Origin: AV40 sp963817335
GTDB taxonomy: Bacteria > Verrucomicrobiota > Verrucomicrobiia > Chthoniobacterales > UBA10450
DNA: 64,000 bases
NCBI GenBank assembly: GCA_963817335.1
Contig: CAWFNX010000001.1
Location: 620,001-684,000, forward strand
Reading direction: 5' to 3'
Part shown: positions 58,347 through 64,000 of the stretch, in pieces
Position numbering within the stretch: the stretch's first letter is position 1
Layout of the letters: each line of letters begins with the position of its first letter
Notes under the pieces: model-generated
What the model was told of the DNA's origin: nothing
Database searches by the model: none
What the model saw: the letters and a program-made list of their open reading frames with translations, nothing else
Translations under genes and position numbers: made by a program

Positions 58347-59783
58347 ATGCGGCCAACCATTCTCTTCTGGCTGCTGATCGCCTCACTGGCAGCATGGATT
58401 TTTACCCTGCTGCGTCAACGGCAGAGCATCCGTCGCCTCGAGCGCTCGCATGAAGAAATGCAAATCGAAGAGACTTTGGTCTTCGATTTTCTTCACGGAC
58501 TAGGCGAAGCGTTCAGCGAAACGATCCGCCCCGCCGATTTGCACCGATTGATTGTCGAGGGCGCCACCCGAGTGCTCGACGCGCAGGGCGGCGCGCTTTA
58601 TCTCACCGAGCGCAGCGGCAACAAACTCGCTCCAACGTTCCTTTCCAAAGGTTGTCCGCCGCTGGTCGACGTTCCGCCCCATATTTTGCAACAAGCCGCC
58701 GCGTCCCCGACCGCCTTGGACAGTTTTCTGCGATTGCACACAATTGGAAACGGCGAAGGATTACTCGGGCGGGTCTGGCAAAGCGGCGCTCCAGCCCTTA
58801 TGAACGAATTCTCCGAAGCGCCAGAACTGGTTAAGTTGCGGGACAGTTCGTTCGGCGCGAGCTCGGTAATGGTCGCACCGCTTCTCTACGCAAAGCAAAA
58901 CATGGGGGTGCTCGCGCTGGCCAATAGCCGGATGGGCCAGCCATTTTCTCAAAACGACTTTTTCGTCTTCAAATCGATCGCCGAACAATCTGCCTTCGCG
59001 CTCTACAACGCGATCGTTTATTCCGAGGCGAACGAAAAGAAACGGCTCGATCACGATCTGGAAATCGCCCGAGACATCCAAAGGATTCTTCTTCCTGCGG
59101 AATCGCCGAAGGTGAGCGGATTTGAAATCAACGGGATGAACATACCGGCGCGCCAGGTCAGCGGCGACTATTTCGATTACATCAAAATCGATGAGGAACG
59201 GTTGGGCGTTGCAATCGCGGATGTTTCCGGCAAAGGCGTTCCGGCTTCGCTGATCATGGCAATCTGCCGCAGTGTCTTGCGGAGCCAGGCAATTGGAAAT
59301 TCTTCGCCGACCGAAGTTCTCCAAAAAGTGAATCGGCAACTCTATCCCGACATCAAGGAGGACATGTTTATCAGCATGGCCTATCTGGTCCTCGATCACG
59401 TCAGAAGCTCGGTCACACTTGCTCGCGCGGGACACGACGCGCCTCTGCTCTACACCCAAAAAACCCAAACCGTTAGCCCGTTGAAAACGCCGGGGATGGT
59501 GGTCGGCATTGACAGTGGAGACGTGTTCGACAGGTTAACTAAAGACGTCGCCGTACCGCTCGAGCCGGGCGATTGCATTCTACTTTACACGGATGGAATC
59601 ACCGAAGCGCTCGACAACGAAGGCAACGAGTTTGGGTTGGAGCGAACGATTGAAGCTTTTCGGGCCAGCGCCAAACAGGGACCGCAGGCGATCGTTTCGA
59701 GGTTGATCGACGATCTGCGAAATTTCGTCGGCTCAACCCCGCAAAACGACGACATCACTTTGATTGCGATTAGAAAGACATGA
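58347..59783 (+). CDS. GAF-domain PP2C/SpoIIE serine phosphatase (RsbU-like)
   Basis: One N-terminal helix (ILFWLLIASLAAWIFTLL) anchors the protein. A GAF domain spans about residues 50-215 (LHRLIVEGATRVLDAQGGAL, MGVLALANSRMGQPFSQNDF). The PPM phosphatase follows: DIQRILLPAESPKVSGFEIN, GDYFDYIKIDEERLGVAIAD and VSGKGVPASLIMAICRSVLR, then ILLYTDGITEALDNEGNEFG and NDDITLIAIRKT. All metal-binding Asp positions are present. It probably dephosphorylates the STAS protein encoded just upstream. Its stop overlaps the grpE start by 4 bp, coupling it to a heat-shock gene. Confidence 0.9.
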   Translation: MRPTILFWLLIASLAAWIFTLLRQRQSIRRLERSHEEMQIEETLVFDFLHGLGEAFSETIRPADLHRLIVEGATRVLDAQGGALYLTERSGNKLAPTFLSKGCPPLVDVPPHILQQAAASPTALDSFLRLHTIGNGEGLLGRVWQSGAPALMNEFSEAPELVKLRDSSFGASSVMVAPLLYAKQNMGVLALANSRMGQPFSQNDFFVFKSIAEQSAFALYNAIVYSEANEKKRLDHDLEIARDIQRILLPAESPKVSGFEINGMNIPARQVSGDYFDYIKIDEERLGVAIADVSGKGVPASLIMAICRSVLRSQAIGNSSPTEVLQKVNRQLYPDIKEDMFISMAYLVLDHVRSSVTLARAGHDAPLLYTQKTQTVSPLKTPGMVVGIDSGDVFDRLTKDVAVPLEPGDCILLYTDGITEALDNEGNEFGLERTIEAFRASAKQGPQAIVSRLIDDLRNFVGSTPQNDDITLIAIRKT

Positions 59784-60331
59784 AAAAAATCCCGGTAACG
59801 GAATCTGTAGGGGACGCTGCCAGCGTCCCAGGGAAGCCGACGGCTTCCCCTACAGAGGCCGACGGCGAAGACCCGATCGCCAGCATGCAGGCCGACCTTG
59901 ATCGGTTTCGCGATCTGGCGATGCGAAGCCAGGCCGATTTCGACAATTATAAGAAACGCTCCGCTCGCGAAAAAGAAGACGCGATCAAATACGCCAACAA
60001 GAGCCTTCTCGAGAAACTGGTTTCGATTGTCGATCACTTCGAGCTCGGATTGGAGGCCGCGCGGGCCGAAGGCGAGAAATCGCCTATTTATTCCGGAATG
60101 AGCCTGGTGTTGAAACAATTGCAGGATTTCCTGGTTGAAAACGGTTTGCAACCAATCGAAGCAGTCGGCCAGAAATTCGACCCGAATCTCCACGAAGCGA
60201 TCGCGCATCAACCCAGCGCCGAGGTTCCGGAAGAACATGTGATCAGCCAAACCCGCCGGGGCTATCGTCTCAAGGACCGGCTCTTACGTCCCTCCGCCGT
60301 CGTGGTTTCCAGCGGGCGGGCAAAAAAGTGA
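59780..60331 (+). CDS. grpE: nucleotide exchange factor GrpE
   Basis: GrpE releases ADP from DnaK. The long N-terminal helix (MQADLDRFRDLAMRSQADFD, NYKKRSAREKEDAIKYANKS) and the beta-domain region PNLHEAIAHQPSAEVPEEHV, VISQTRRGYRLKDRLLRPSA are clear. Residues 9-26 are encoded by an in-frame 51-bp double-hairpin repeat and form a flexible acidic/Pro-Ala lead outside the conserved fold. It starts inside the end of the phosphatase gene and is followed by dnaJ; dnaK is not in the window. Confidence 0.95.
   Translation: MKKIPVTESVGDAASVPGKPTASPTEADGEDPIASMQADLDRFRDLAMRSQADFDNYKKRSAREKEDAIKYANKSLLEKLVSIVDHFELGLEAARAEGEKSPIYSGMSLVLKQLQDFLVENGLQPIEAVGQKFDPNLHEAIAHQPSAEVPEEHVISQTRRGYRLKDRLLRPSAVVVSSGRAKK
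59805..59855. repeat. 51-bp double-hairpin palindrome in frame within grpE
   Basis: CTGTAGGGG opens the element, GACGCTGCCAGCGTC forms hairpin one, GGAAGCCGACGGCTTCC hairpin two, and CCTACAG closes it. The length is exactly 17 codons, with the frame kept and no stop (the TAG is out of frame). It encodes SVGDAASVPGKPTASPT between the start and the first GrpE helix. Ends and layout match the elements in rsmE and at the ligase joint. Confidence 0.88.
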
Positions 60332-60406
60332 CAAGCGACAAGCCATGAGTGACGAGTAACTCGGCAGGGGCAATGCTCTTGTCACTGGTCACGGATCACT
60401 TATCAC
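60329..60406. repeat. heptamer inverted arrays between grpE and dnaJ
   Basis: Left arm 60329-60363: GTGACAA, GCGACAA, GCCATGA, GTGACGA, GTAACTC. Right arm 60379-60406: TTGTCAC, TGGTCAC, GGATCAC, TTATCAC. The arms are imperfect reverse complements with a short GC-rich loop. The array overlaps the grpE stop and ends 9 bp before the dnaJ ATG. Its unit resembles the array at 14300. Confidence 0.87.
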
Positions 60407-60415
60407 TTTCTGAGA

Positions 60416-61555
60416 ATGCCTACCAAAAAGCGTGATTACTACCAAGTGCTCGAAGTCGAGCGCTCGGCGTCTGTCGAAGAGGTCAAGCGCGCGTATCGCA
60501 AGCTCGCGGTGAAATTTCATCCGGACAAGAATCCGGACGACCCTCACGCCGAAGAAAAGTTCAAGGAGCTCGGCGAGGCTTACGATGTGTTAATGGACGG
60601 TGACAAACGCGCCGCCTACGACCGCTTCGGTCATGCCGCTTTCGAACAGGGCGGGGGATTTCGTGGGGGATTCCACGATCCATTTGATATCTTTCGCGAG
60701 GTCTTTGGCGGCGGCGGAGGAATCGGCGGCAACATTTTCGAAACCTTTTTTGGTGGCGTTGCGGGGCACGGGGAAGATCGACAACGCGGCGCGGATTTGC
60801 GTTACGACATGCAGATCACGCTCGAGGAAGCGGCCTTCGGCACCGAAAAGGAAATCGAAGTTCGAAAACTCGATGTTTGCGACAAATGCAAAGGCAATGG
60901 CGCCGAAGGTGGTTCGCGCACGATCAATTGTCCGGTTTGTGGTGGTCGCGGTCAGGTAATCAGTTCGCGCGGATTTTTTCAGGTTTCGCAAACTTGCCCG
61001 CGTTGTCGCGGAGTCGGCCACATCGTTGAGAAGCCGTGTCGTCAATGCGATGGCGAGGGACGCGTCGAGCGATCGAGCCGGATCGAATTGAAAATTCCGG
61101 CGGGAATCACGGACGGATCGCGTCTTCGATCATCGCGTAACGGCGAGGCCGGAATCCGTGGTGGACCGCAGGGCGACCTTTACGTGGTCGTTCACATTCA
61201 GGAGCATTCGATCTTTCACCGGGAAGAGGACAACCTTTACTGCGAAGTTCCGATTCCTTTTACCCTCGCCACTCTCGGCGGCGAAGTGCCGGTCCCGACG
61301 TTGGAAGGTAAGGCGACCCTGAAAGTGCCGGCTGGCACTCAGAGCTCTCAGGTTTTTAAACTTCGTGACAAAGGCATCGTCCACGTGAATGGGCGCGAGC
61401 GAGGTGACTTGCTCGTGCGGGTGTTGGTTGAAGTCCCAACCCGGCTTAATGCCGAACAGCGAGCAAAGCTTCAGGAATTCTCAGAATTGTGCGGCGAAGA
61501 AAACACGCCGTTACGGAAAAGCTTCTTCGAACGGGCAAAGGAATTTTTCCGCTAA
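60416..61555 (+). CDS. dnaJ: chaperone protein DnaJ
   Basis: The J domain (RDYYQVLEVERSASVEEVKR) has the HPD tripeptide in VKFHPDKNPD. A Gly/Phe-rich region follows (GGGFRGGFHDPFDIFREVFG). Four zinc-binding repeats are complete: CDKCKGNGA, CPVCGGRGQ, CPRCRGVGH and CRQCDGEGR. The substrate-binding C-terminal domain (IELKIPAGITDGSRLRSSRN) and dimerisation end are present; length 379 is normal. It stimulates DnaK ATPase. It is downstream of grpE, separated by a heptamer hairpin array that may affect relative expression. Confidence 0.96.
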   Translation: MPTKKRDYYQVLEVERSASVEEVKRAYRKLAVKFHPDKNPDDPHAEEKFKELGEAYDVLMDGDKRAAYDRFGHAAFEQGGGFRGGFHDPFDIFREVFGGGGGIGGNIFETFFGGVAGHGEDRQRGADLRYDMQITLEEAAFGTEKEIEVRKLDVCDKCKGNGAEGGSRTINCPVCGGRGQVISSRGFFQVSQTCPRCRGVGHIVEKPCRQCDGEGRVERSSRIELKIPAGITDGSRLRSSRNGEAGIRGGPQGDLYVVVHIQEHSIFHREEDNLYCEVPIPFTLATLGGEVPVPTLEGKATLKVPAGTQSSQVFKLRDKGIVHVNGRERGDLLVRVLVEVPTRLNAEQRAKLQEFSELCGEENTPLRKSFFERAKEFFR

Positions 61556-61621
61556 TGATGGTCTGCAATCCGCGCTCGCACAGCGGCTTGCATTTGTTGT
61601 GCCGTGCGATAAAACGGCGCG

Positions 61622-62392
61622 ATGGCTGACCAAACACCGCCGCTATCCGCCCAAGCTGCATCCGGAGCAGCCATTCCTCGGATGTCGCCGCTGGCCCTTA
61701 TCAGTCTGGCTTTGGCGATCCTTTCGTTTGCCTGCATCCCGATTGTTGCTGTGATTCCAGCGATTGTTTGTGGCCATATCGCATGGTCTAAGATCCGCAA
61801 ATCGGGCGGCGCGCTTCGGGGAAAGGAAGTTGCCATCGCCGGGCTCATTGTCGGTTATCTCGCGGTCCCCTGGGCGGTATTGCAGGTTTGGTTTCTGGCC
61901 GGCATGATCCAAGGAGACCGCGAACGTCTGCATGATCTCGCGATCAAGCGACTGGAGATCAGCTCGGACAGTGGCCACTTGAAGGTCACGACTTCAGGTT
62001 TCTGGGTGAAACGAACCGACTTGAATAAGAAGGCTTCGTTGCAAGCCGCTTACAAAGACAAGGAAATGTATGTGATTGTCATCACTGATCCGAAAGCGAC
62101 GGTGCCAAACATGACCTTGGAGCAACATCATCAGATGACGCGTGACCACATGCTGCAGACCATGAAAAATTCTTCGGCGACGCAGTCGATTTCGACCTCG
62201 GTGGATGGACATCCGGCGATGCAGGATCAAATCACCGGGATAGAGAATGGTCCGAACGTCGTTTTTCTCCATACCACCGTGGACGATGGTGACAATTACC
62301 AACAAATACTTGCCTGGACCCTGAAATCACGCTGGCAGGCACACCAGCAAGAGCTCCGCGAAGTCACCGAAAGCTTTCACAGCGAGAAATAG
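61622..62392 (+). CDS. DUF4190-domain membrane protein
   Basis: The N-terminal part has two predicted helices in DUF4190 arrangement: PLALISLALAILSFACIPIV, AVIPAIVCGHIAWSKIRKSG and GKEVAIAGLIVGYLAVPWAV. The soluble part (residues ~110-256) starts KRLEISSDSGHLKVTTSG and contains LQAAYKDKEMYVIVITDPKA. It has no identified family but is plausible as a periplasmic domain. The function is unknown. It follows dnaJ by 66 bp. Confidence 0.75.
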   Translation: MADQTPPLSAQAASGAAIPRMSPLALISLALAILSFACIPIVAVIPAIVCGHIAWSKIRKSGGALRGKEVAIAGLIVGYLAVPWAVLQVWFLAGMIQGDRERLHDLAIKRLEISSDSGHLKVTTSGFWVKRTDLNKKASLQAAYKDKEMYVIVITDPKATVPNMTLEQHHQMTRDHMLQTMKNSSATQSISTSVDGHPAMQDQITGIENGPNVVFLHTTVDDGDNYQQILAWTLKSRWQAHQQELREVTESFHSEK

Positions 62393-62476
62393 CAACCGGT
62401 CGGGGCGTTGGCACGGACTGAGCCGGCAGAAACTTTCGAACAGACGCCATCACCACCTGGTGCGAATCTAGGATGT

Positions 62477-62929
62477 ATGAAAGAGGAACTGAAAATTGAT
62501 CGGAAACGGATGATCGAGTTGCTCAATGAAGATTTGGCCCGCGAATACCAGGCCATCATCGCCTACGTAATTTACAGCCAGACGTTGAAAGGCGCGGAAT
62601 ATAACCACATCGCCGGAGAATTGGAGAAACACGCGGGACAGGAGTTGTCGCATGCGCTCAAAATCGCCAAGCAGATCGACTATTTCAACGGCGAGCCGAC
62701 GAACAAGCCGAAGGAAGTCAGAGTGTCGAAGAAACCGCGCGACATGTTGAAATTCGACCTCGAAAACGAGCGTCAAACCCTGATGAACTATCGTCAGCGT
62801 ATCCGCCAGGCGGACGCAATGGGCGAATACGCACTGGGCGAAGTATTGCGCGAGATCATCGCTCAGGAGCAGGAACATCTCCAAGACCTGGCCGACGCCC
62901 TCGGGATCGACACTCCGAAGATCGAATAG
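62477..62929 (+). CDS. ferritin-like (bacterioferritin/Dps-type) four-helix protein
   Basis: After the first residues, MIELLNEDLAREYQAIIAYV and HIAGELEKHAGQELSHALKI supply E-x-x-x-Y and E-x-x-H metal-site motifs typical of ferritin-like diiron proteins. The second half repeats the pattern in FDLENERQTLMNYRQRIRQA and LREIIAQEQEHLQDLADALG. Iron storage or peroxide detoxification is likely; the exact subfamily is not certain. I used the ATG at 62477, with AGGA upstream; a longer frame from 62408 has no motif. An inverted heptamer array separates it from rsmE. Confidence 0.85.
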   Translation: MKEELKIDRKRMIELLNEDLAREYQAIIAYVIYSQTLKGAEYNHIAGELEKHAGQELSHALKIAKQIDYFNGEPTNKPKEVRVSKKPRDMLKFDLENERQTLMNYRQRIRQADAMGEYALGEVLREIIAQEQEHLQDLADALGIDTPKIE

Positions 62930-62933
62930 CGGA

Positions 62934-63016
62934 ATGTTCGATGTAAGATTGAAGATGTAAGATTTTCAGCCGCCAGGTTGGTCGCTAAATCTTAAATCGC
63001 ACATCATACATCTGAC
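62934..63016. repeat. heptamer inverted arrays between ferritin-like gene and rsmE
   Basis: Left arm (62934-62961): ATGTTCG, ATGTAAG, ATTGAAG, ATGTAAG. Right arm (62989-63016): ATCTTAA, ATCGCAC, ATCATAC, ATCTGAC. Complementarity is clear between ATGTAAG-type and CTTACAT-like registers but imperfect. The array fills the space from 5 bp after the upstream stop to 5 bp before the rsmE ATG. Confidence 0.82.
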
Positions 63017-63021
63017 GTTCC

Positions 63022-63819
63022 ATGCACCGCTTTTACATCGCGCCTGAAAACTGGAACCCTCGCGAGCTGACGTTGCGCGAAGGTGAAGCTCACCATGCGC
63101 GTGATGTGCTGCGACTCAACCAAAGCGATCGCGTTGTTGTTTTCAACGGTCGCGGCCGCGAGATCACTGCGGAGATTATTGATCTCGCCAAAAACGAAGT
63201 TCGATTGCGCAAACTTCAGGAGAACGATACGCCGCCGCTGCGTTGCCGGATTACCCTCGGGCAGGCGATTCCAAAGGGAAAAAACATGGACCTGATCGTG
63301 CAGAAAGCGGTCGAGATCGGCGCGGCCGAGATCGCGCCGTTGATCTCCGAACGAACAATCGTCGATCTCGATGCGAAAGAAGCCGAACAAAAGCGGGCGA
63401 AATGGCAGCAGATCGCGATCGAAGCGGCAAAACAATGCGGCCAGAACTGGCTGCCGGCCGTGCAGCTTCCGCGAAAGCTCAAAGATTTTTTTTCTTCTGT
63501 AGAGGCAGGTGTGTCGCCTGCAACTCCCTCGCCATCGCAGCCGACACGGCTGCCGCTAGAGCACGACCTTCGCTTGATTGGTTCGTTGCAGCCGGACGCA
63601 ATTCATCTGCGAAACGTTTTGGCCGATTACCGGGAACACCATCGCGACCGGCCCTCGAGCGTTTTAATGATGGTCGGGCCGGAAGGCGATTTCACTCCGG
63701 CCGAACTTGCCCTGGGCAAAACCCACGGCTGCCGACCGATCACGCTCGGTCCGATTATACTGCGGGTCGAAACCGCAGCCATTTATTGTCTGAGCGTGCT
63801 CTCCTACGAACTAATGTGA
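63022..63819 (+). CDS. rsmE: 16S rRNA (uracil1498-N3)-methyltransferase RsmE
   Basis: RsmE is a SPOUT-class methyltransferase acting on U1498. The N-terminal PUA-like part reads PRELTLREGEAHHARDVLRL, and ITLGQAIPKGKNMDLIVQKA plus VEIGAAEIAPLISERTIVDL precede the knot. MMVGPEGDFTPAELALGKTH and ITLGPIILRVETAAIYCLSV form the SAM-binding knot. Between them an extra stretch of about 22 residues (from SVEAGVSPATPSPSQPTRLP) is encoded by a palindromic repeat, in a surface loop after AAKQCGQNWLPAVQ. All catalytic motifs are intact, so the protein is probably functional. Confidence 0.94.
   Translation: MHRFYIAPENWNPRELTLREGEAHHARDVLRLNQSDRVVVFNGRGREITAEIIDLAKNEVRLRKLQENDTPPLRCRITLGQAIPKGKNMDLIVQKAVEIGAAEIAPLISERTIVDLDAKEAEQKRAKWQQIAIEAAKQCGQNWLPAVQLPRKLKDFFSSVEAGVSPATPSPSQPTRLPLEHDLRLIGSLQPDAIHLRNVLADYREHHRDRPSSVLMMVGPEGDFTPAELALGKTHGCRPITLGPIILRVETAAIYCLSVLSYELM
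63497..63561. repeat. palindromic element in frame within rsmE
   Basis: The element opens CTGTAGAGGCAGG, has the hairpin GGCAGGTGTGTCGCCTGC, a spacer CAACTCCCTCGCCATC, the second hairpin GCAGCCGACACGGCTGC and closes CGCTAGAG. The frame is kept over the whole block and no stop is produced. It is the same class as the elements inside grpE and at the ligase joint. Confidence 0.85.
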
Positions 63820-63821
63820 GC

Positions 63822-63850
63822 TGGGTCGTATCTAAATATTCAACATTTGG
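63822..63850 (+). repeat. 29-bp dispersed repeat, copy 3
   Basis: This copy starts 2 bp after the rsmE stop and agrees with the copies at 9658 and 15077 over the core TCGTATCTAAAYATTCAAC, with changes at both ends and one C/T change. It is followed by the perfect palindrome TTTGGCGCCAAA (63846-63857). It lies between the convergent 3' ends of rsmE and the YraN-type gene. Confidence 0.8.
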
Positions 63851-63875
63851 CGCCAAACCTCACCGAAGCGTTTAG

Positions 63876-64000
63876 TTAATAAATGTAGGGCTGCGACAAC
63901 TCGAACGCGTCCTGGATCAGCTGGCACTGCGGAGCGCCGTCCATCGGCCACAAAACCTCCACCACGTCGAACCGAAAGACGACGTCTGGATTGTCGAGCA
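63876..64000 (-). CDS. YraN/UPF0102-type protein, C-terminal end only
   Basis: The open frame enters from the window edge and ends at TAA 63876-63878. It reads LDNPDVVFRFDVVEVLWPMD, then APQCQLIQDAFELSQPYIY. The R-F-D-V-V-E-V motif followed by an I-x-N/D-A-F-x-L-x-x-P-Y ending is the C-terminus of the UPF0102 (YraN) family, which has a restriction-endonuclease-like fold and uncertain function. Only about 40 residues are visible, so the catalytic D-E-x-K motif lies outside. Confidence 0.8.
   Translation of the reverse strand, partial: LDNPDVVFRFDVVEVLWPMDGAPQCQLIQDAFELSQPYIY

Noticed and set aside
14300..63016. Heptamer and octamer arrays as a CRISPR array
   Set aside because: Units are 7-8 bp, directly adjacent, without spacers, and no cas genes are present.

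Overview
The window looks like chromosomal DNA of a verrucomicrobial bacterium, probably a soil-type Spartobacteria/Chthoniobacterales relative. The best lineage evidence is a 51-residue gene of the Chlamydiae/Planctomycetes/Verrucomicrobia small basic protein family (32137-32292, minus). Supporting signs are a stand-alone SWIB-domain protein (47557-47835), a secreted protein of NTANG-type 17-residue repeats (2935-4065), Gram-negative envelope genes, and many genes starting at GTG or TTG. There is no rRNA, tRNA, prophage, CRISPR array or recognisable insertion sequence. The one clear RNA gene is tmRNA (ssrA, 4352-4705, minus), with deduced tag ADHQDLALAA.

Layout. 0-7 kb: trmB, secreted msrA, an interrupted secreted Cys/His protein, the repeat protein, tmRNA, and a NarL-type two-component pair. 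6.6-14.2 kb: a minus-strand block with a sulfotransferase, a glycosyltransferase-sulfotransferase fusion, a sulfonate/nitrate-type ABC transporter, a DUF1460 amidase-like protein and a third sulfotransferase. 14-29 kb: methyltransferase, three metallo-beta-lactamase-fold hydrolases, a four-helix-bundle gene boxed by inverted heptamer arrays, a large YfhO-like membrane protein, a class III nucleotide cyclase, a CysJ-like flavin reductase, an MFS exporter, a nitrilase-family amidase, an SCP2 protein, a flippase-like protein and a kinase-fold protein. 29-38 kb: AlkA-type glycosylase, membrane proteins, an RluB-type pseudouridine synthase, the small basic protein, and an envelope operon (LpxL-WaaF fusion, thioesterase, ArnT-like transferase). 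38-49 kb: panC-nadB, a dynamin-like GTPase, a polysaccharide deacetylase, a hybrid histidine kinase and an RsbU-like phosphatase. 49-64 kb: aroA-cmk-plsC, a DUF6600 lipoprotein, a fused exonuclease-ATP-dependent DNA ligase, a STAS/RsbU partner-switching pair running into grpE-dnaJ, a ferritin-like gene, rsmE, and the 3' end of a YraN-type gene.

The most unusual layer is the small repeats. (1) Six arrays of 7- or 8-bp units, five of them with an inverted partner array; three fill almost the whole gap before plsC, dnaJ or rsmE, and one pair brackets the four-helix-bundle gene. The unit sequence differs between most loci but the architecture is the same. (2) Double-hairpin palindromes, which either sit at gene 3' ends (21.3, 24.1 and 37.3 kb) or lie in frame inside genes: grpE, rsmE, and exactly at the domain joint of the exonuclease-ligase fusion. 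(3) A 29-bp sequence occurring three times, twice identical, once at the point where a PAS-domain gene breaks off. These look like dispersed non-autonomous elements that shape gene ends and even proteins.

Several genes carry lesions or fusions: a one-base frameshift in a UPF0173 hydrolase, an in-frame stop in the secreted Cys/His protein, a 169-bp antisense overlap of two genes, and three two-domain fusions. Family assignments rest on motifs read by eye; no database search was possible.
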